Assembly: GCA_963920665.1 (NCBI GenBank)
Contig: OY987263.1
Span: 24,912,547 to 24,976,546, forward strand
Reading direction: 5' to 3'
Length of the DNA: 64,000 nucleotides
From: Straminergon stramineum
Lineage: Eukaryota; Streptophyta; Bryopsida; Hypnales; Calliergonaceae
This document shows positions 41,046-52,993 of the stretch, piece after piece. Position numbers and translations under genes: made by a program. Under the pieces are notes generated by a model. That model did no database searches and was not told the DNA's origin. It saw only the letters and a program-made list of their open reading frames with translations. How positions within the stretch are numbered: the first letter of the stretch is position 1; every line of letters starts with the position of its first letter.

Positions 41046-41816
41046 AATCTTCTAATGTAGTTGAATCTCTTCTAATGCCTCCCCTCTCTTCCCAATTATC
41101 ATATATAGTTTGTTGAAGCATTACCAATATGACAATAAATGGTCACTACGGTCATTAACATTACACAATCATGGTACAACATATGTAAAGTAATTAGAGC
41201 CTTGGTGAATGATTTTGAGTCTTTCAAAAGATTATTCAAAGATGCATTATGTATACTCTATACTAGATGCACTATATAACACTTTCAATTTTTTATTCAA
41301 ATCTTGACTTTTTAATGTTAATACAAGTTACCAAAAAATTACCAAACATATGGTTTTTGAATAACATTGGTAATTTCTAATTTGTGTATAAGGAATTATT
41401 AATCCCTAATTGTAATTTTGACTCAATCAATATATTTGCATAAACAAAAAACTTTAGATGGTTCTTTCTAGAATGTAAGCTTAGAGCATCCTTATTGTCC
41501 TCAATCAAATTTACTACAAAAACAAATTTTGAATGTCTATAGACTAAGATACAAGAATAAGGGGAAGAGATCCTACCTTGAATCCCATATAGTATCCTTT
41601 GGACCTCTAGACATATCAATAAATTCATCCTCAATCAATGGGTAAAAAAGGTTCTTAGTCCATTGTGGTTAGGATGATATTCTTCAAAAAACTCCAAGTT
41701 AGATTGCGATCTCTTATAGATAAGTTGTGAGGTTTCCAAATCATTGCAAAATTCTCCAAAGTTTGGTTTCTTCTGTATTGCAAGGCTCTCTAGTGCCTAT
41801 ATAATAAGCTTGCATA

Positions 41817-41826
41817 GTGGTTGGCA
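41817..41826. repeat. Left target-site duplication of the giant element
   Basis: GTGGTTGGCA; the partner at 59440-59449 is GTGGTTGGGA (9 of 10 bases match). A length of 9-10 bp is typical of Mutator-like transposons. Confidence 0.75.
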
Positions 41827-42200
41827 GGGGAATGCTGGTATGTGAGCATGGAGCGGTGAGCGGTGAGCGAGAAGCGGGGATTGGTGAGCGGGGTTTAGGG
41901 TTATTGGTTTAAAAATATTTATAAGAAAAAATGGATTAAAAATTTGCTAGAATTATTTGGGAAATTGGATTGAAGTTGAAGAAGAAGTTGATGAATGTCG
42001 ATGGAAAATGGATGAAAGTGGTTGTAAAAAGTTGATGAAAGCAGTTGGATGAAATGGATGAAAGGGATGAAAGTGGTTTAGGATAATTGATGAATTTCAT
42101 TGGAAAAATGGATGAATGAATTTTAGGGTTTGGATGAAAGTGTGTCAAGAAATAGATGAAAGTAGATGACAAAACAAGATGAAAATGGGTGAGAAAATGG
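41827..42200. repeat. Left terminal and subterminal inverted repeat of the giant element
   Basis: It comprises the outer 21-bp end, then GCGGTGAGC-type short repeats to about 41.9 kb, then clustered GGATGAAAGTG-type units to about 42.2 kb. The 78-codon ORF on the minus strand here is a by-product of this repeat. The inner limit is approximate. Confidence 0.75.
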
Positions 42201-45200
42201 GTGAGAACTTCCTATGAATAGATGCCATTTTGGGAAAGACATCGGAAAAAGGCTAAGATTATGTTTTAGGGCTCCATTTAATTGAAAAGTGGTTAGGATT
42301 TAGGGTCCCATTTTCTGTAGAAACAATTGTCTTATAACCGTGCAGGTGTAGTCTACCTACAACAGTGGGTTTAGGTCACGTGAGAGGTTTAGGGTTTTAG
42401 GATTTTAAATCAATTTTGGTAGTGCAACCTCAAATCACTATGAATAACATCATCTAATTTAGAGCCACAAACATTCAAATGATATAAGTAGACTTCAAAT
42501 AGGAAAGAAAGGAGAAATTTAGAAATAGTCAATCACCAACATGCACTGAAAATACCATAGTGGTGTACAACAATATTTCAGCTGAAGTGGGCTGAGGTCG
42601 AACTACCCTCACTATCTGATGTTTGTGAATCTGATTCTGTAGCACAATCATCTACGAACTCCAGTACACGAGGATCTACCAAATGGGCCCTAGAAGTTGG
42701 CCTCGAATTTAGGGCAATGAAATCCTTGGAAACCGCCTCAGCATACACGGGCAGTTGAAATGGCTTAGGGGGACTTGGGAAAAATCGAGGGTTGGAAAAA
42801 AATGGAACCTTCTTAGAGTTCTTCACTGTCGGGTCTTGCCTATCAAAACAAGTGAACAAAGTATTAGATCAAATGAACCCATGAAGAAAACAGTAAATTT
42901 AAACCATAGAACTCAGAGGAAAACTTACTTACTGAATTGTGATGTCTTGACAATAGCTTGGACCGGTACATCCATGTCGTCAAGATCTAGAGCGGCTGTA
43001 GGAGGGTGTGGCGATGGCGGTTTTGGAACTGTGCGCATGACTGGAGCAATGAGGGCATCAAAGATAGCCTTGTCCTCCTCAAATGCTAGAATGTGCCGAC
43101 GTGTGGCACGACAAGCTTGAATGCTGGCCCCTGCTAGCATCCAAGAGAAGTTAAAGTCCAAGACATCGAAATAGCTATATTATCCAATAATTCGACATAA
43201 ATTAGTTGAACAAAGAAAACAATAAGTACCTGTAGACGCAGTGCAGTCGACGACGACGTCCCCAGGTTCAGAGCATGCTTCTATAAGCATTTGCATGAAC
43301 TGCCGAGCCTTTTCCCGAGGACCCCGCCACGGTTTGTTGCCATTCATGATGACGTCCTCCTTGTTACAAAAATTCTGGAGGATGTCGTCCCGTCCCACAT
43401 TAACACCCACTGCATCATGGGATGGGACGAATTGGAAAGGAAATTCCTCCTGTGTCTTTGGTCCACATTCCTTGACCACCAGAGAGATGGCAAATCTCAT
43501 TGTCTGCAGGCAGAAGAAGTAAGAAATCCAGTATAGTTGATGAGAAAATGCATGAAAAGTATTTAGGAGTCTAAAAGGTCTCTTACCGTCTTAGTGGGAT
43601 CAGCAAGCGAGGTTAAGTGAAGATGATTCATGCCGAACCAAGTGATGAGTATTCTGAAGTTATACTCTTTGCAACATCCGAGTATGTGGCTTCTGTGGGG
43701 AACAGAGGGGGCTGGATACATCACCAACATACCACCACTGTCGTGCAAAAACTCTTAAGCGAAGTCAAAAACTGGAACTAACCATTGAGATGTGAACTTG
43801 TTCCACTTAGGAATGGGGCCAGGTGGAACTGATATGGTAGGTACATGGAGACCTTCGGAAACATCCACGATGATCAAGTCCACAGCTGATTGGGAATCGA
43901 GGACCCCGTTGAAGTAGCGATCTTTGTCACTGGAATGCTGCACGGAAAAGTGTTAGTGACAAAAAACGAAGGAGGATAAGATATTAAAAAATGTATATTG
44001 AAATACAAACGTCACTATAGTAAACAAAGCCGCGGTTTAGAGCCAACAAAAGAAGAGATGTGTGATGCAATGGTGGTTTAGGTTTTTGAAAATGATAGAG
44101 GCACGGTGGACATAGGAAGAGATGAAGGGCTTACCATGGCCAAGAAGGATAGGACATCATCATAGGCCTTTTTCGTGCCTTGAAGATTACCCAGGGCCAA
44201 GTTCAAGATGCACTCATCAATATCCGGAATAGGGTCTAGATTATGAGTTGTTGGTGTCAATCCATGCACCAAACGCTCTTGAGTTAGGGAAAAACCGGAC
44301 GACCCTTCTTTCATGTCAGCTGCACTAGTAGCCGATTCCTGCAATGGTGTCTCAGCTTTTCTCTTCGTGCCCTTCTTCTTAGCCTTCTCTTGATCCTTCT
44401 CAGCCTGGGCAGCAAGTCTCTTCCTCTTGTTTTCCTCGGTCTTCTTCTTGGCATCCTCCAATTTCTCCAATTTCCTCTTGTCAGACGCTTCACGCCTCTT
44501 GATGGCCCTATCTCGTGCCTCCGGGTCTAATCCGGCGAATTCATCGAACTCTGACTCAACAATGGCGGTATCCTTGAGCCTCTGAAAAAGAATCTCCTCT
44601 TCCGGTGGCGTGATCCCGAAGTTGCACTCCAGGTACCAAGGGCAAGCCTGCAAATGAGAGCTCGTCCAGTTCTTCAACTGTGTGGGCGAAAACATACAGT
44701 CTGCGGAGGATCGATCCAGCCACGTGGTGAGAAATGGGGGCAAATCAGCCTTTGCAAGGGCTTTCTTGCCATATAACTCGAACTTGAAGTACCTACAAAT
44801 GAATTTTTCATGTTAGTCTATCTCACTTCATGGAAGAGTAGTTTGGTGTGTGTAAGACCAAATTGCAATAGAAGTTTAGAATATATGGAAGCGATTGCAT
44901 GTCTCAGTGTACATCACAAAAAAGTTTAAGAGAAATAGAACCAGCTCCATTAGAAAAGATCCTAGACCACTCAATTAGACTGGACACATCTACATTGGTA
45001 GTTCTTCGTCGACTGTGAAGGCACATTCAAAATTAGAGGAAGAGAAAGGAATGGTTAATCAGAGAAACATATACCTTTATATCACGCGTTTAACTGCCAA
45101 TACGAATCCCCTGAAGTCCTTGAAGGAGTCTGACTTTTTGAAGGCGTCAGCACCCTTGAACGTACCCGTATAAGCATGATCCCAAAGCTTCATTCTCCAC

Positions 45201-45862
45201 CCCTCCAAATACTCGGAGAGTGTTTGCGGCTCAGTAGCAACAGAGAAGTCCACGGTTATATTATCTGCCTGGATTATAGAGTCGAACATCTCAGTAGCTG
45301 TCTCCTCAATCTGTTTGTACATGGGGATCACCATCCATAGTAAAGTGAGTAAGAACAGTAGATTTTTTTGTATACTAGATTAAAGGAATGTGAAGATAGC
45401 AACTGGAATTATTTATGGTACTTTGACGAGGGGTAGGAATTCATAGAAAAAAATATTACCCCTGCATACCAGCATGCCTTACTAAGGAAAACCTGTAATT
45501 TTTCCTCATTCACAGGACGCGGTGGGAAGCGGCGTGCCTCTCGAGTGGGAGCTGAGGCATTGATCCATTTCAACCACCTAATCTTGAACACCGCATTGAT
45601 GTTGGCTGTCGCAATCATTTGCAACTTTTCTAAGGTCAACTCGGGGCTGGAGTATAGGCTCCAGTGCCGTTCAATCTGTGTCCAAGCAAAGAACACCTGT
45701 TTAAAAACAGAAGACAAGAGTAGAGTTTCAATCCTCTGAATTCAACTATGAGTGGACTGTACCTCTTCCAACCAATCTCTTCCAAGTGCAGGGTTGGCCA
45801 CCGCTACAATCTTCGATAACTTCTTGTACAGCTTCTCCGTGGTTTCCTTAATTGAACACCGC

Positions 45863-47258
45863 TGTTGTATTGTAAATGTGTTCATTATGTGAAAATGCAT
45901 AATTGTTTGTTAAATTGGAGGGTTTTTTTTGTAGAGTTTCAAGAAACAAATGGGGTTATACTCCACTTGAATTCTTTTTTTTTACCTCTATTTGACAAAC
46001 ACTTAGTTCTTTGATTTATATATTAGAAGATATTTTAATAGGTTAGTTAGTTAGGTTGAAGTTGTAAAAGCAAAAGGTAAAGCTTGTTTTACCTTTTTCC
46101 TTGTTTTTATTTTATTTTTAATGGATTAGAAATCCACGTAGATGATATGGATAGACTTATCGAGAAGAGGAAGTGGCCCATGTGGTATTATGGCCCATGT
46201 GGCTTCTTAGTGGCCAAAATCCACTAACTTAAGTGGATGGTATGAAGGTTGAGGTGGCGGATGAGGTTGAGGATCATCTTCTTCCTCCTCCTTGTTTTGC
46301 TTAGGGAAGCCGTCACTTTGGGAGGGGATAGGACTTTGTACATGGAGAGTTTGGTAATGAGATATTGAGAGCTTGTGTATCTTGTTTTTGTGTTTCCAAA
46401 AAGCTATCACTCATGAAGTTTGGAGTTAGTATGTGTAAGTTATGAGTTTGGGAGTGAATTGTTGTGAAGCTGCCTCAAACTTTCAAGAGAGTGAGCTTTG
46501 AAAGGGTGTGAAATGTGGACAGTATTTTTTGTTTGAGTGAAACTTGGAGAGCTTGTAGATATTCATGTTAGCTTTCCAAAATGGGTTTATTTTCTTGATT
46601 TGGAGGTAGTATGAGAAAGTTATGGGCTTGAGAGTGAAAGGGTGAAGGGATACTTTCGGGTTTTCAAGTGAGTGAACTTTGAAAGGGTGTGAAATGTGGA
46701 AAGTACTTTGTATTTGAGTGAAACTTGGAGAGCTTGTATATGTTCATGTTAGCTTTCCAAAATGGATTTAGTTTCTTGATTTGAAGGTAGTATGAGAAAG
46801 TTATGAGCTTGAGAGTGAAGTATAGGTGAGCTGCCTTTGAGTTGGGAAGGGTGAACTTTGACCGACCATAAAAGTCGGACAGTATCTTATTTTTGAATGA
46901 ATTTTGGAGGGGTTGTAGAACTTTTTGTTAGCTTTTCAGAGGCATATCACACTCTTAGTTTGGAGTTGTATAGCGAACGTGGGACTCAATCAACTATCAG
47001 ACACTTCTTCGAGAGGAGTTCATGAAGGATATAACTTTGTTTCTACAATTTTTTACCATGCATGGGGTATATTGAGACTCCATGGCATCTTTCGAGGGGT
47101 GTATGGAAGGGTGATAGTATGTTGGTTCATATGGCATCATGGGGGGGATTTATTGTTATGTTTGTGACTTTGGCCATGGGATCTTTCATTATTTGAACCA
47201 CATCTAGTTGCAGCTAGAAGCCCCGTGTTTTCCCAAGGCAAGGCCTCTCTACTCGATA
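45863..47258. mobile_element. Solo LTR, copy 1 (1,396 bp), inserted in an exon
   Basis: It starts TGTTGTATTG and ends ACTCGATA (expected CGACA, as in copy 2). The flanking tetramers are CCGC and CTGC, a target duplication with one C-to-T change. With it removed, the reading frame of the methyltransferase gene continues (...GVATAM then RCSIKETTEK), so this is a later, independent insertion. It contains an extra 181-bp internal repeat unit (46500-46680 and 46681 onward) that copy 2 lacks. The orientation of the parent retrotransposon is unknown. Confidence 0.7.
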
Positions 47259-49253
47259 CTGCATTGCCGTTGCAACTCCCTCTTTGGACATCTCATCCTC
47301 CGCGGTCTCCTCGTTGTATTTTCGAACTGCAGCATCAGCAGCTGCTGCGATTTCTTGCTGAAATAGCAAGCGTAGCACATAAGAACAAGGTGTGCTCGGA
47401 CAGAAAAGTGAAGTAAAGAACAATGAGATATTAATTTGCATTGAAATGATAACCAACTAGTAAAGGAATCATATTTTACCTTGAAGATGAAGGAAGTGAA
47501 GACTTCTAGGGGCATAGAATACCATGTCCTTCGTGTATTCTGCTGGCAGGTTTTAATGTCATCATGACTGAGAAGCTCGTTGAACTTCTCGAGATCCATG
47601 ACTCCGTATTTTTGCACTCGATACAATGTGTGTACGAGGTTTGTCTTGACATGAGAGTTTTCAGTATGCCTGTCACACCATACCACTCCAACATATGAGG
47701 TGCCAATGAAAAAAATAAAACCAAGAATTCAAATGAAAATGAAGATGTGTAATAAGTTCAATTGGTTTAATCCAAGTAGGTAAGGCGTACTTGTTGATGT
47801 CGTGCATTGCTTGCATTGCCACCCCGATACGATTCCGTGTATCAAGTACAATGGAGTCCACTGAAATATGCCAATCCCTCTCTATTCAATGAAGTCGGTT
47901 AATATGGTTCATCCAAGCTATACGTCTGTGATTCCCATCACAGACAAAGAACTTGTAGTCCACTAAGTGCTTCACAGCTGGTTTGGACTTCAAAGAAAGA
48001 TTGAACTGATCATTCACCGAATTCCATATGGGCCCCCACTCATCTTTCTCTCTATTGGAGAAAACTGCTCTCTGACCATCTTCATCCGAAATGGAGACAT
48101 AAAAAAACCTCACGCCTTCTTCATATCCATGGCTAAATTGATTCTCAAGCAATGTAAGATCGCAAGAGAGTGTCGGTCGGACCATAGGCATAGGCACCAG
48201 TCGGCAAAGGGGAATCCGCATGCGGGGGAGATTAGAGGTGGTCAACCGCAAACTCGAAATGATAGACACTGTGTCCATTGTTTGGGACTTCCTGATGTCA
48301 TCCTCCATGTAGTGATGCTGACCTCCAAGAAGGTGGTCCTCCACACCGTCATCCATTTCCACGTCCAAGCCAATGCCTGGTTGTGAACCCACATCCACCA
48401 TCGTTGACCCACTGGACCTTGTCGGAGAGTGAAGAGGTCCTGATGAAGTAATGTTCTATATTGAGCAGAGAAGTATAATTAAATCATAATTCAAATGACA
48501 AATCAGCTTCATTTGGTCACGAGAAAATGAAATCAGAAGACGAAAATGGGAGTCTCATAATAATAATAATAAAAGAAACAATTGTTCAAGTACTCATTCA
48601 TGTTATCTCAAAGTAAGCGCTATGAAAGTACTCAATCCGCATCAAACAGCGCAAACACAAGCCTCAGTAAGAGACCTGTACTGTCCACAACAAAATATAA
48701 GAATATCAGCATCAGACACTACGCCGGATGTGACCTCTACATCCACATGGTTGCATGTGCAATACTCTGTCATCTCCTCAATGACGTAATCGACCTCCAT
48801 ATCTTGGTCATCTCCTACGCTGGTGCAAGAGGAATGAGGAGGTGATGACTCTCCTTGACTGGACATGTCCTCATTGTCTGTGTCTAAGTCCCGTATTAAC
48901 GCGTCCAAGCTTACCCTCGGTCTCGGTAATGGATTTTCCAGAATATCAGGAGGTGGTAACTCGGCCGTCTCCATCTCCACGAAAACCTCAAGAGGCACTT
49001 CTGCAACTGTTGCTATGTCCCCACATCCTTCAGTCCCATCAATGACAACATTGTCCAGGGCAGCCAGGATGTCCTGAATCAAACCAACTCCAGTTATGAC
49101 AAAATCATGAGGAGAAACACGGAATAAAACGTGAAGCCCAATCATGTGATCCCTCGATGTCCAGAACTCTTACGTAGAATCCCCCTTGATGAAGAATATC
49201 TTAGGATTATGGAAGCCCACCAAGCGCAAACTCAAATTTGGAATGCATGCACA

Positions 49254-51430
49254 TCATATAGAATACGGTAATACGCATATAGGGACCAAGGCTGGATTTC
49301 CTCTCAGACCCGAGAGGGGACCTGGGGTCATCCAAGCTATGCACAGATACCCGCATAGGGACCTCCCCTTCAAAAAATTCAAATCGCAAAAAAGTAAAAT
49401 ACTCTCATCGAAATAAAAAAGGGTGGCACTGAGAATACCTAGAGAAACCCAACAGGCCTGAAAGCATGAGCATTCGCAAAACAAAAGATGAAACCTAAAA
49501 TTCCAAAGACAGTGAAGGACTGGAATCAAAGGGGCCGCGGGCTCCTCCCCTGCGCTCGGTATGCATGGGGTCTCTCACTGTCTGGGACCTCTCGGGCCCG
49601 AGAGGGGACCCGGGGTCACCCACGCTATGCACAGATACCCGCATAGGGACCTCCCCTTCAAAAAATTCAAATTGCAAAAAAATAAAATACTCTCATCAAA
49701 ATAAAAAAGGGTGGCATTGAGAATACCTGGAGAAGACCGACAGGCCTGAAAGCATGAGCATTCACTAATCAAAAGATGAAACCTAAAATTCCAAAGACAG
49801 TGAGGGACTAGAATCAAGGGGGCCGCGGGCTCCTGCCCTGCGCTCGGTATGCATGGGGTCCCTCACTGTCTGGGACCTCTTGGGCCCGAGAGGGGACCCG
49901 GGGTCACCCACACTATGCACAGATACCCGCACAGGGACCTCCCCTTCAAAAAATTCAAATCGCAAAAAAGTAAAATACTCTCATCGAAATAAAAAAGGGT
50001 GGCACTGAGAATACCTGGAGAAACCCAACAGGCCTGAAAGCATGAGCATTCGCAAAACAAAAGATGAAACCTAAAATTCCAAAGACAGTGAGGGGCTGGA
50101 ATCAAAGGGGCCGCGGGCTCCTGCCCTGCGCTTGGTATGCATGGGGTCCCTCACTGTCTGGGACCTCTCGGGCCCGAGAGGGGACCCGGGGTCACCCATG
50201 CTATGCACAGATACCCGCACAGGGACCTCCCCTTTAAAAAATTCAAATCACAAGAAAGTAAAATACTCTAATCAAAATAAAGAAGGGTGGCACTGAGAAT
50301 ACCTAGAGAAGACCGACAGGCCTGAAAGCATGAGCATTCACTAATCAAAAGATGAAACCTAAAATTCCAAAGACAGTGAGGGACTAGAATCAAAGGGGCC
50401 GCGGGCTCCTGCCCTGCGCTCGGTATGCATGGGGTCCCTCACTGTCTGGAACCTCTCGGGCCCGAGATGGGACCTGGGGTCACCCACGCTATGCACAGAT
50501 ACCCGCACAGGGACCTCCCCTTTAAAAAATTCAAATCGCAAAAAAAATAAAATACTCTCATCGAAATAAAAAAGGGTGGCACTAAGAATACCTGGAGAAG
50601 ATCGACAGGCCTGAAAGCATGAGCATTCACTAATCAAAAGATGAATCCATAAATTCCAAAGACAGTGAGGGACTGGAATCAAAGGGGGCCGCGGGCTCCT
50701 CCCCTGCGCTCGGTATGCATGGGGTCCCTCACTGTCTGGGACCTCTCAAGCCCGAGAGGGGACCCGGGGTCACCCACGCTATGCACAGATACCCGCACAG
50801 GGACCTCCCCTTTAAAAAATTCAAATCGCAAAAAAATAAAATACTCTCATCAAAATAAAAAAGGGTGGCACTAAGAATACCTGGAGAAGACCGACAGGCC
50901 TGAAAGCATGAGCATTCACTAATCAAAAGATGAATCCATAAATTCCAAAGACAGTGAGGGACTGGAATCAAAGGGGGCCGCGGGCTCCTCCCCTGCGCTC
51001 GGTATGCATGGGGTCTCTCACTGTCTGGGACCTCTCGGGCCCGAGAGGGGACCCGGGGTCACCCACGCTATACATAGATACCTGCGCAGGGACCTCTCAC
51101 GCAAAAACTGAAATCGCAAGAAAGTAAAATACTCTAATCAAAATAAAGAAGGGTGGTTCTGAGAATACTTGGAGAAGACCGACAGGCCTCATAGCGTCGG
51201 CTTTCACTAATCAAAAGATGAAACCTAAAATCCCACAGACAGTGAGGGACTGGAATCAAAAGGGCCGCGGGCTCCTCCCCTGGGCGCCGTATGCATGGGG
51301 TCTCTCACTGTCTGGGACCTCTGGGGCCCGAGATGGGACCTGGGGTCGCCCACACTATGCACAGATACCCGCACAAGGACCTCTCACGCAAAAACTGAAA
51401 TCGTAAGAAAGGAGAATACTCGCATGAAAA
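49254..51430. repeat. 288-bp tandem array, about 7.5 copies, GC-rich
   Basis: ATGCATGGGG occurs at 49561, 49849, 50137, 50425, 50715, 51004 and 51291, giving spacings of 287-290 bp; a degraded unit precedes the first. Each unit carries the 18-bp perfect palindrome CCTCTCGGGCCCGAGAGG (for example 49588-49605), with variants. Each also has inverted 14-bp arms (AGACAGTGAGGGAC and its complement) about 50 bp apart. Because 288 is divisible by three, the same 60-80-codon ORF recurs on the minus strand in each unit; I treat these as repeat artefacts. The array lies within the putative first intron of the ParB-methyltransferase gene. Confidence 0.9.
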
Positions 51431-51871
51431 AAGAGAATGGTGGCACTGCGGCGCATCTGCGGGAAACCTCTCTGTTCCGATTGGATCCTGTTTTACTGAA
51501 GAGAAATGGGGGTTACACGCATTACGACCAGAGTGATGATTTTTGAAATGTCTTGATTATTGGGTTGTAGGACTTACTCCCGAGCTTGATGTCGGTAGTG
51601 TCGCTACTGCGACAGGGACTTCTCCAACGTGGTTCCTTCGTGATCTCAGGTTACGTTCCATCACCATGGTTGCTGTAATGAAGAAACCGCAGGGGATAAT
51701 CTTCCGATACCAGGAGTTGAACATACAACGCGCTCTTCCAAACTGGTGTGTAGCAAATGAAGAGCAGGAGACTATGTTAGCGCCGTCTTCCCTCTGATGA
51801 CAGGAGTCCCTCAGTGGGTGTACTTCCTTCGGCGTCGGCGTTGGTGTCTTCGTGGAGGGAATCGCGGCCAA

Positions 51872-52993
51872 ACCTATGGGGCTTTAGGTCTGGTAGACCC
51901 ACAGGAATCGCTTGCTCGGGTTATCAATTTAGGATTGTTTGTCAATGGAGCTTCACTTGAAGATTTGACTGAAGGTCCACTGGCTCGATGATCTCATGTA
52001 GTGGATGTTTGTGGTTAATTTTTTGAATGAAAATTGCATGTAATGAGATATGTATGGGATACACACTGTATCTGGTCTGTCTCGCAAACTGACTTATTTG
52101 TGATCGTTCCAAAAAAGTACTTTTAGTACTTGACAGTTTATTTTTGGGGTCACAGAAGAACTTTCTTTTTAGATTTATGTCATTTTCATTCAACTCAGCT
52201 ATCTTCCTCTAGTTCATGATTCTATGAGTCGCGAATTTCATTTCCATTACTACCTAGATCCAACTTAAACTGTGTAAGGATTACAAAGGGATACACGCTG
52301 AAACTAGCATGGGGACTATTTGAATTGGACTACTTCTGACAAGTAATAATTCTAATGTGATTTTATATTTTCTTTCTTCTAGAATTATAAAAATCCATCC
52401 GTTCTTTTCCTTTGACTACTAATGATGTGAGTTATTATATTTTCGTAGATGTGGCTACAATATCGAAAGGGTCTATCCCTTAAACCCTCTGCAATTTTGT
52501 ATTGTTCATTTCCAATACTTGTGTCCACTTTATATTCTATCTAAATTTTTATGATGGGTTTACTATAAAAAATACTTTTATCCAAAATGATTATTCTAGG
52601 CTTCTTATAATAAACTTTTGTAGGCATATATTTATTTAAATATTTTATGAAAGTGATAATTTCGTTTATAGCCTTGTGCTGTTGATTCGTGGCTTCTAAT
52701 CATAGTTACTTTGTAGGGAAATCATCCTTATTTAGGATGACGCATGGTGGCTCTTCAGAATATTATTCTAGCGAGGAATTTTTAACATACTGGATGCATG
52801 GAATAAAATTAGTCATTTTCATCTAAATGACACAACTAATATATTGTTATATTACATGATTCCATATTTGATGAGTACTACTATATATCTTTAGTGGATG
52901 TTCTTTTTGACGTCTACTAATAATCAGGCATCTAGGATATTCGTAGTCACATGCAATCAATGAACCGTCACCTTCCCTTAAATATGAAGCCGT
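51872..52993. other. Intergenic region of the giant element
   Basis: This is the spacer between the 5' ends of the two divergent genes, so promoters for both may lie here and in the 54.2-54.5 kb stretch. The minus-strand ORF ending at 52847 contains LREGDGSLIACDYEYP, faintly like a DDE transposase piece, and is cut by the LTR at 52994. I see no firm promoter element. Confidence 0.5.

Larger units (their letters stand above)
36146..41826. other. Upstream region of HAP2 and spacer
   Basis: The HAP2 promoter must lie in the first part of this stretch (transcription runs leftward from about 36.2 kb), but I see no promoter element I would vouch for. The rest holds a dispersed repeat (37.3-37.9 kb), a (TA)n tract (38.2 kb), nested transposon remnants (40.0-41.0 kb) and the left flank of the giant element. 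The 74-codon minus-strand ORF at 36441-36665 has no recognisable features. Confidence 0.6.
42578..51871 (-). pseudogene. ParB-like / N4-N6 methyltransferase-fold protein gene, transposon-borne, disrupted
   Basis: Twelve exons can be read, most with matching phases: 51871-51578, 49073-48682, 48455-47791, 47669-47480, 47357-45763 (split by a solo LTR), 45696-45460, 45310-45075, 44792-44135, 43937-43587, 43503-43230, 43130-42929 and 42839-42578. The coding total is about 1,300 codons. Exon 3 has a ParB-like core: IPLCRLVPMPMVRPTL, and later FFVCDGNHRRIAWMNHI, which matches the ParB GxHR region. Exon 8 has a lysine/arginine/glutamate-rich coiled coil. Exons 9-11 give a methyltransferase fold in beta order: motif IV region DLIIVDVSEG (DPPY lost), then GGMLVMYP, then the motif X-like stretch ending EACSE, then motif I PGDVVVDCTASTG and AFEEDKAIF. 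The C-terminus is acidic and serine-rich. Breaks: in-frame stops at 47888-47886, 45079-45077 and 43757-43755, plus the LTR at 45863-47258. The junction of exons 2 and 3 is not in phase as modelled, and the start codon is uncertain. The domain calls come from motif reading only. Confidence 0.7.

Noticed and set aside
47967..48386. 139-codon plus ORF
   Set aside because: Shadow of the ParB-like exon on the minus strand.
49254..51430. Series of 60-107-codon ORFs on both strands
   Set aside because: They recur once per 288-bp repeat unit and follow from the period being a multiple of three.
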